This document shows positions 61,833 to 64,000 of a stretch of 64,000 nt of DNA, piece after piece; within the stretch, counting starts at the first letter, position 1; each line of letters begins with the position of its first letter. Both the position numbers and the translations under genes were made by a program. This stretch comes from Paeniglutamicibacter sulfureus (GTDB lineage Bacteria > Actinomycetota > Actinomycetes > Actinomycetales > Micrococcaceae). The notes under the pieces were generated by a model. That model was not told the DNA's origin. It ran no database searches and saw nothing but the letters and a program-made list of their open reading frames with translations. The stretch lies in NCBI RefSeq assembly GCF_030512175.1, contig NZ_JAULBL010000002.1, positions 161,689 through 225,688 on the forward strand, written 5' to 3'.

Positions 61833-62486
61833 GCCGGAGGGGTGGAGGGGCGTTGGCCTGGGGACAGCGTCCGGCCTCGGTAGCGTCCCGTTACTTGTCT
61901 ATGGTTGCTTGCCGATTTTTGATGCCGGTGTTGGTGCTGTGGTGTGGGAGGTGTCCGGACGGTTCATGGGGTGGCTGCGCGAGCGACAACGACCAGCTCG
62001 TTGCCGTCAATGCTTGGGTGGGGGATGGGGCAACAGTGGTGCAACGGGTCTGCAGGTAACGGCCAGTGGTGTCATGGAAATTGTGGGCACTCATCCGGGC
62101 TTGGGTGATGGGATGTGATGACGGAAGGCCAGCAGGCAGATGACCGCTTCCCACGGTGCCGTCCACCTTGTACCGTGCCCTTGGCGTCGTTCGCTTGATC
62201 GCCGTCTGTGGTCTTCGGTCCCGTCCGGGCGGGCGTTGATGGGGGTGTTGCGGTGGCGGCCTGACGACATAGGTCGTGGTGTTCTCTGGTTAGTCTTTCA
62301 TTCGGTGGGACGAGCGGTTCTGAGGCCGTGCACGGCCCGCGATCGCATGACTGAAGACGGGGGGCATGTGGCGACTTGCGGGTGGTGTGCGGGCGGTCGG
62401 CTGGGGTCCCGCTGTCCACCTGTGGGCGGGAAAAGACCGGAGGATTTATCTTTTGCCGTCCACAGGTGGTCAGGGGGCAAGGGAAC
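61833..62486. other. Intergenic region with long inverted repeat
   Basis: No gene recognised. CCACCTGTGGGCGG (62416-62429) and CCGTCCACAGGTGG (62456-62469) form a 13-of-14 base stem with a 26-base loop. The stem lies 18 bases past the stop of the minus-strand gene at 62487 and may terminate it. Confidence 0.5.
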
Positions 62487-62768
62487 CTAGGTTGTGGGGT
62501 TTTCCGTGGTCGTCGCGGTGGTTGCCGACTTGCGGGTGGCGCGCTTGCGGGTGGCCCGGGAGGGGCTGATCTTGTCCAACTCCGGTTGGGTCCAGCCTTT
62601 TTTGAGGGCTGAGGCGAAGGCCTGTTTTTCGGCGGCCACTGCCTGGGCCAGGTCGTGCTCGGCTTTCACGCGTGCGGCAACTGCGTGGGCAATGTCGTTG
62701 GCGGCGTCCATGCGCAAGTCGTTTTGTGCCTGGAGTTGTTCCAGGATGCGGGTTGCTGCGTCACTCAT
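62487..62768 (-). CDS. Small helical protein of the mobilization region
   Basis: A 93-residue protein: a long helix (about 1-60, ILEQLQAQNDLRMDAANDIAHAVAARVKAEHDLAQAVAAEK) and a basic tail of RATRKRATRKSA type that could bind DNA. Such small proteins sit opposite mobC in actinobacterial plasmids. Start ATG 62768. It is divergent from mobC, with the likely transfer origin between them. Confidence 0.65.
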   Translation of the reverse strand: MSDAATRILEQLQAQNDLRMDAANDIAHAVAARVKAEHDLAQAVAAEKQAFASALKKGWTQPELDKISPSRATRKRATRKSATTATTTENPTT

Positions 62769-62955
62769 GTGTCAATCTCCAATGTATTCGAAAGGTTCGT
62801 CGGGGCCACAGGTTGTGCGGGAACCTTGTGCGTTTTTTGGTCCGGCGGGGACCGGACCGTCCACCCCTAGGTTACCGGGCTGGGACCATGTTTTGACGGA
62901 GCCCCCAATAACCGGTTCCATACGTGCGTGGCCGCATCCAGCGGAGCAAGCTATA

Positions 62956-62974
62956 GACTTAGCATAGCTAAGTC
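62956..62974. other. Candidate origin-of-transfer hairpin
   Basis: GACTTAG-CATAG-CTAAGTC is a perfect 7-base dyad in the 290-base gap between the small gene and mobC. Gene order (small helical gene, dyad, mobC, relaxase) is the usual place for oriT. The nick site cannot be identified from sequence alone. Confidence 0.4.
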
Positions 62975-63061
62975 GGCTTGTCGCTTTACTGCGTTTCGCT
63001 GGCATGGGACACTTGTACCTGGTGGTTCGAGTGGTGTTGCACTGGGCGAAGGGATGAAGCG

Positions 63062-63454
63062 GTGGCAGTTGCGCGTGAACGGAAGCGGCAGGCCAACATC
63101 GGCGGTGGCCGAAAGCATCCTGTGCAGTTGAAGCTTTCCGTTGCCGAGAAGACCACTTTGAAGATCCACGCCGACGAGCTTGGTGTGAGCATTCAGCGGC
63201 TTTTGGTTGAATCAACCCTTTCCTCTTTTCAGGGCGAAACCCTCACCGAACGACGCGATCTTTTGACCGCGCTGTTGCAGCTTCAACGCGGCCTCGCTGC
63301 GGTTGGAAACAACATCAACCAGATTGCCCGTGCTGCAAACGCAACAGGCGAAATCAAGGGAGACCTTGAGGCTTCGCTCACGCAGTTGCGCGCTTCGGTG
63401 AACAGAATTGATGAAGCGTTGGAGTCGTTGAGGATTGTTGGTGAACCCTCATGA
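63062..63454 (+). CDS. mobC: MobC-like relaxosome accessory protein
   Basis: A 130-residue protein: basic N-terminus, then a ribbon-helix-helix (HPVQLKLSVAEKTTLKIHADELGVSIQRLLVES) and the MobC signature LLQLQRGLAAVGNNINQIARAAN. It opens oriT and recruits the relaxase (family knowledge). GTG 63062 is the start that keeps the basic segment, with AAGGG upstream. The relaxase ATG overlaps its stop. Confidence 0.88.
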   Translation: MAVARERKRQANIGGGRKHPVQLKLSVAEKTTLKIHADELGVSIQRLLVESTLSSFQGETLTERRDLLTALLQLQRGLAAVGNNINQIARAANATGEIKGDLEASLTQLRASVNRIDEALESLRIVGEPS

Positions 63455-64000
63455 TCCCCAACGTGGTGCGCGGTGGACGCATGAATGGTGTGATGGCCTA
63501 CCTGGTGGGACCAGGCCGCTCCAACGAACATGAGAATCCGCACCTGGTTGCCGGGGACGACCGGGTTACTTTTGCCATTCCGGTTGGCACCTCGTTGGAC
63601 GCCAACCAGGCATTTGAGATCGGCTACATGCTTGATCAGCCGCGCCGCATTCATGAGGCCGAGTTCAACGTTCCCGTGTATGCCCGTGATGATGAATCCG
63701 GTGAGTTCTTGAAGGATGAGGCGGGCAGGAAAATCCGCACCGGTTCCAAGCCCGGCCACGTGTGGCATTGTTCCTTGGCCGTTGAATCCGGTCATGGACG
63801 AGTGGATGATGAGCAGTGGGAGAAGATCGCCACGGAGTTCGTTTCGCGCATGGGTTTCATCGATCCCGATGGTGCAAAGTCCTCGCGCTGGGCTGCAGTT
63901 CACCACGGCGCGTCGAAGAACGGCAACGATCACATCCACCTTGTCGTACAGCTCATCCGCGAGGACGGAACCAAGGCGAACATCAACAACGACTTCCACC
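63451..64000 (+). CDS. Relaxase/mobilization nuclease, 5' part
   Basis: The first 183 codons of a relaxase, cut by the window edge. Actinobacterial relaxase start MIPNVVRGGRMNGVMAYLVGPGRSNEHENPHLV, then the metal-binding histidine motif in GNDHIHLVVQLI. Tyr17 in the MAYLVGPG segment is a possible nucleophile. It nicks oriT and pilots the strand during conjugative transfer. ATG 63451 overlaps the mobC stop. Its presence shows that this DNA is mobilizable. Confidence 0.9.
   Translation, partial: MIPNVVRGGRMNGVMAYLVGPGRSNEHENPHLVAGDDRVTFAIPVGTSLDANQAFEIGYMLDQPRRIHEAEFNVPVYARDDESGEFLKDEAGRKIRTGSKPGHVWHCSLAVESGHGRVDDEQWEKIATEFVSRMGFIDPDGAKSSRWAAVHHGASKNGNDHIHLVVQLIREDGTKANINNDFH

Overview
The window looks like part of a large mobilizable plasmid or integrated mobile island from a high-GC actinobacterium, most likely a member of the Micrococcaceae (Arthrobacter/Paenarthrobacter type). 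The reasons are the mycothiol-type arsenate reductases, the actinobacterial DUF families, the GTG/TTG starts, and the MobC-relaxase module that runs off the right edge. No rRNA, tRNA, core housekeeping gene or CRISPR array was seen.

Layout. (1) 0.2-3.8 kb: an arsenic operon (ACR3 arsenite exporter, two stand-alone arsenate reductases, ArsR, and an ArsR-ArsC fusion). (2) 3.9-8.4 kb, opposite strand: a high-affinity phosphate system pstS-C-A-B with a translationally coupled OmpR-like regulator. An ArsR fused to a phosphatase domain that has lost its cysteine follows at 8.8-9.5 kb. (3) 9.7-11.8 kb: a SulP anion transporter with a divergent MerR regulator; a second near-copy lies at 44.2-46.3 kb. 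(4) 12.0-21.3 kb: a umuC gene cut in two by a roughly 8-kb Tn554-like element (tyrosine recombinase, small HTH protein, zinc-ribbon recombinase) carrying a sigma factor, its coupled membrane protein and unknown cargo. (5) 21.3-27 kb: plasmid genes (DUF3560, DUF4192, small ORFs) separated by a repeated intergenic module. It has three copies of a 400-450 bp element with conserved long-range pairing, duplicated terminators, and an 11-unit two-part tandem repeat. (6) 27-42 kb: a defence-type region of lower GC (HEPN/Abi protein, type II restriction-modification with an unknown third gene, Phd-like antitoxin with a tail-to-tail toxin-like gene, a putative nuclease divergent from a Ser/Thr kinase) plus an orphan Tn402-type end. 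(7) 42.66-49.62 kb: a complete Tn552/Tn5053-like transposon with inverted repeats and a 5-bp target duplication, carrying nhaA, sulP and merR. (8) 50-58.3 kb: a catabolic cluster (two-component flavin monooxygenase, flavin reductase, aldehyde dehydrogenase, amidohydrolase, NCS1 permease, EthD protein, double-module Lrp regulator) that fits degradation of a nitrogen heterocycle. (9) 59-64 kb: a frameshifted DRGH nuclease, a SRAP-domain protein, and a mobilization region.

How the parts fit together: arsenate is reduced by the ArsC proteins and exported as arsenite by ACR3. The selective phosphate pump beside them should keep phosphate uptake going when arsenate competes. The rest is a mosaic assembled by at least two identifiable transposons.
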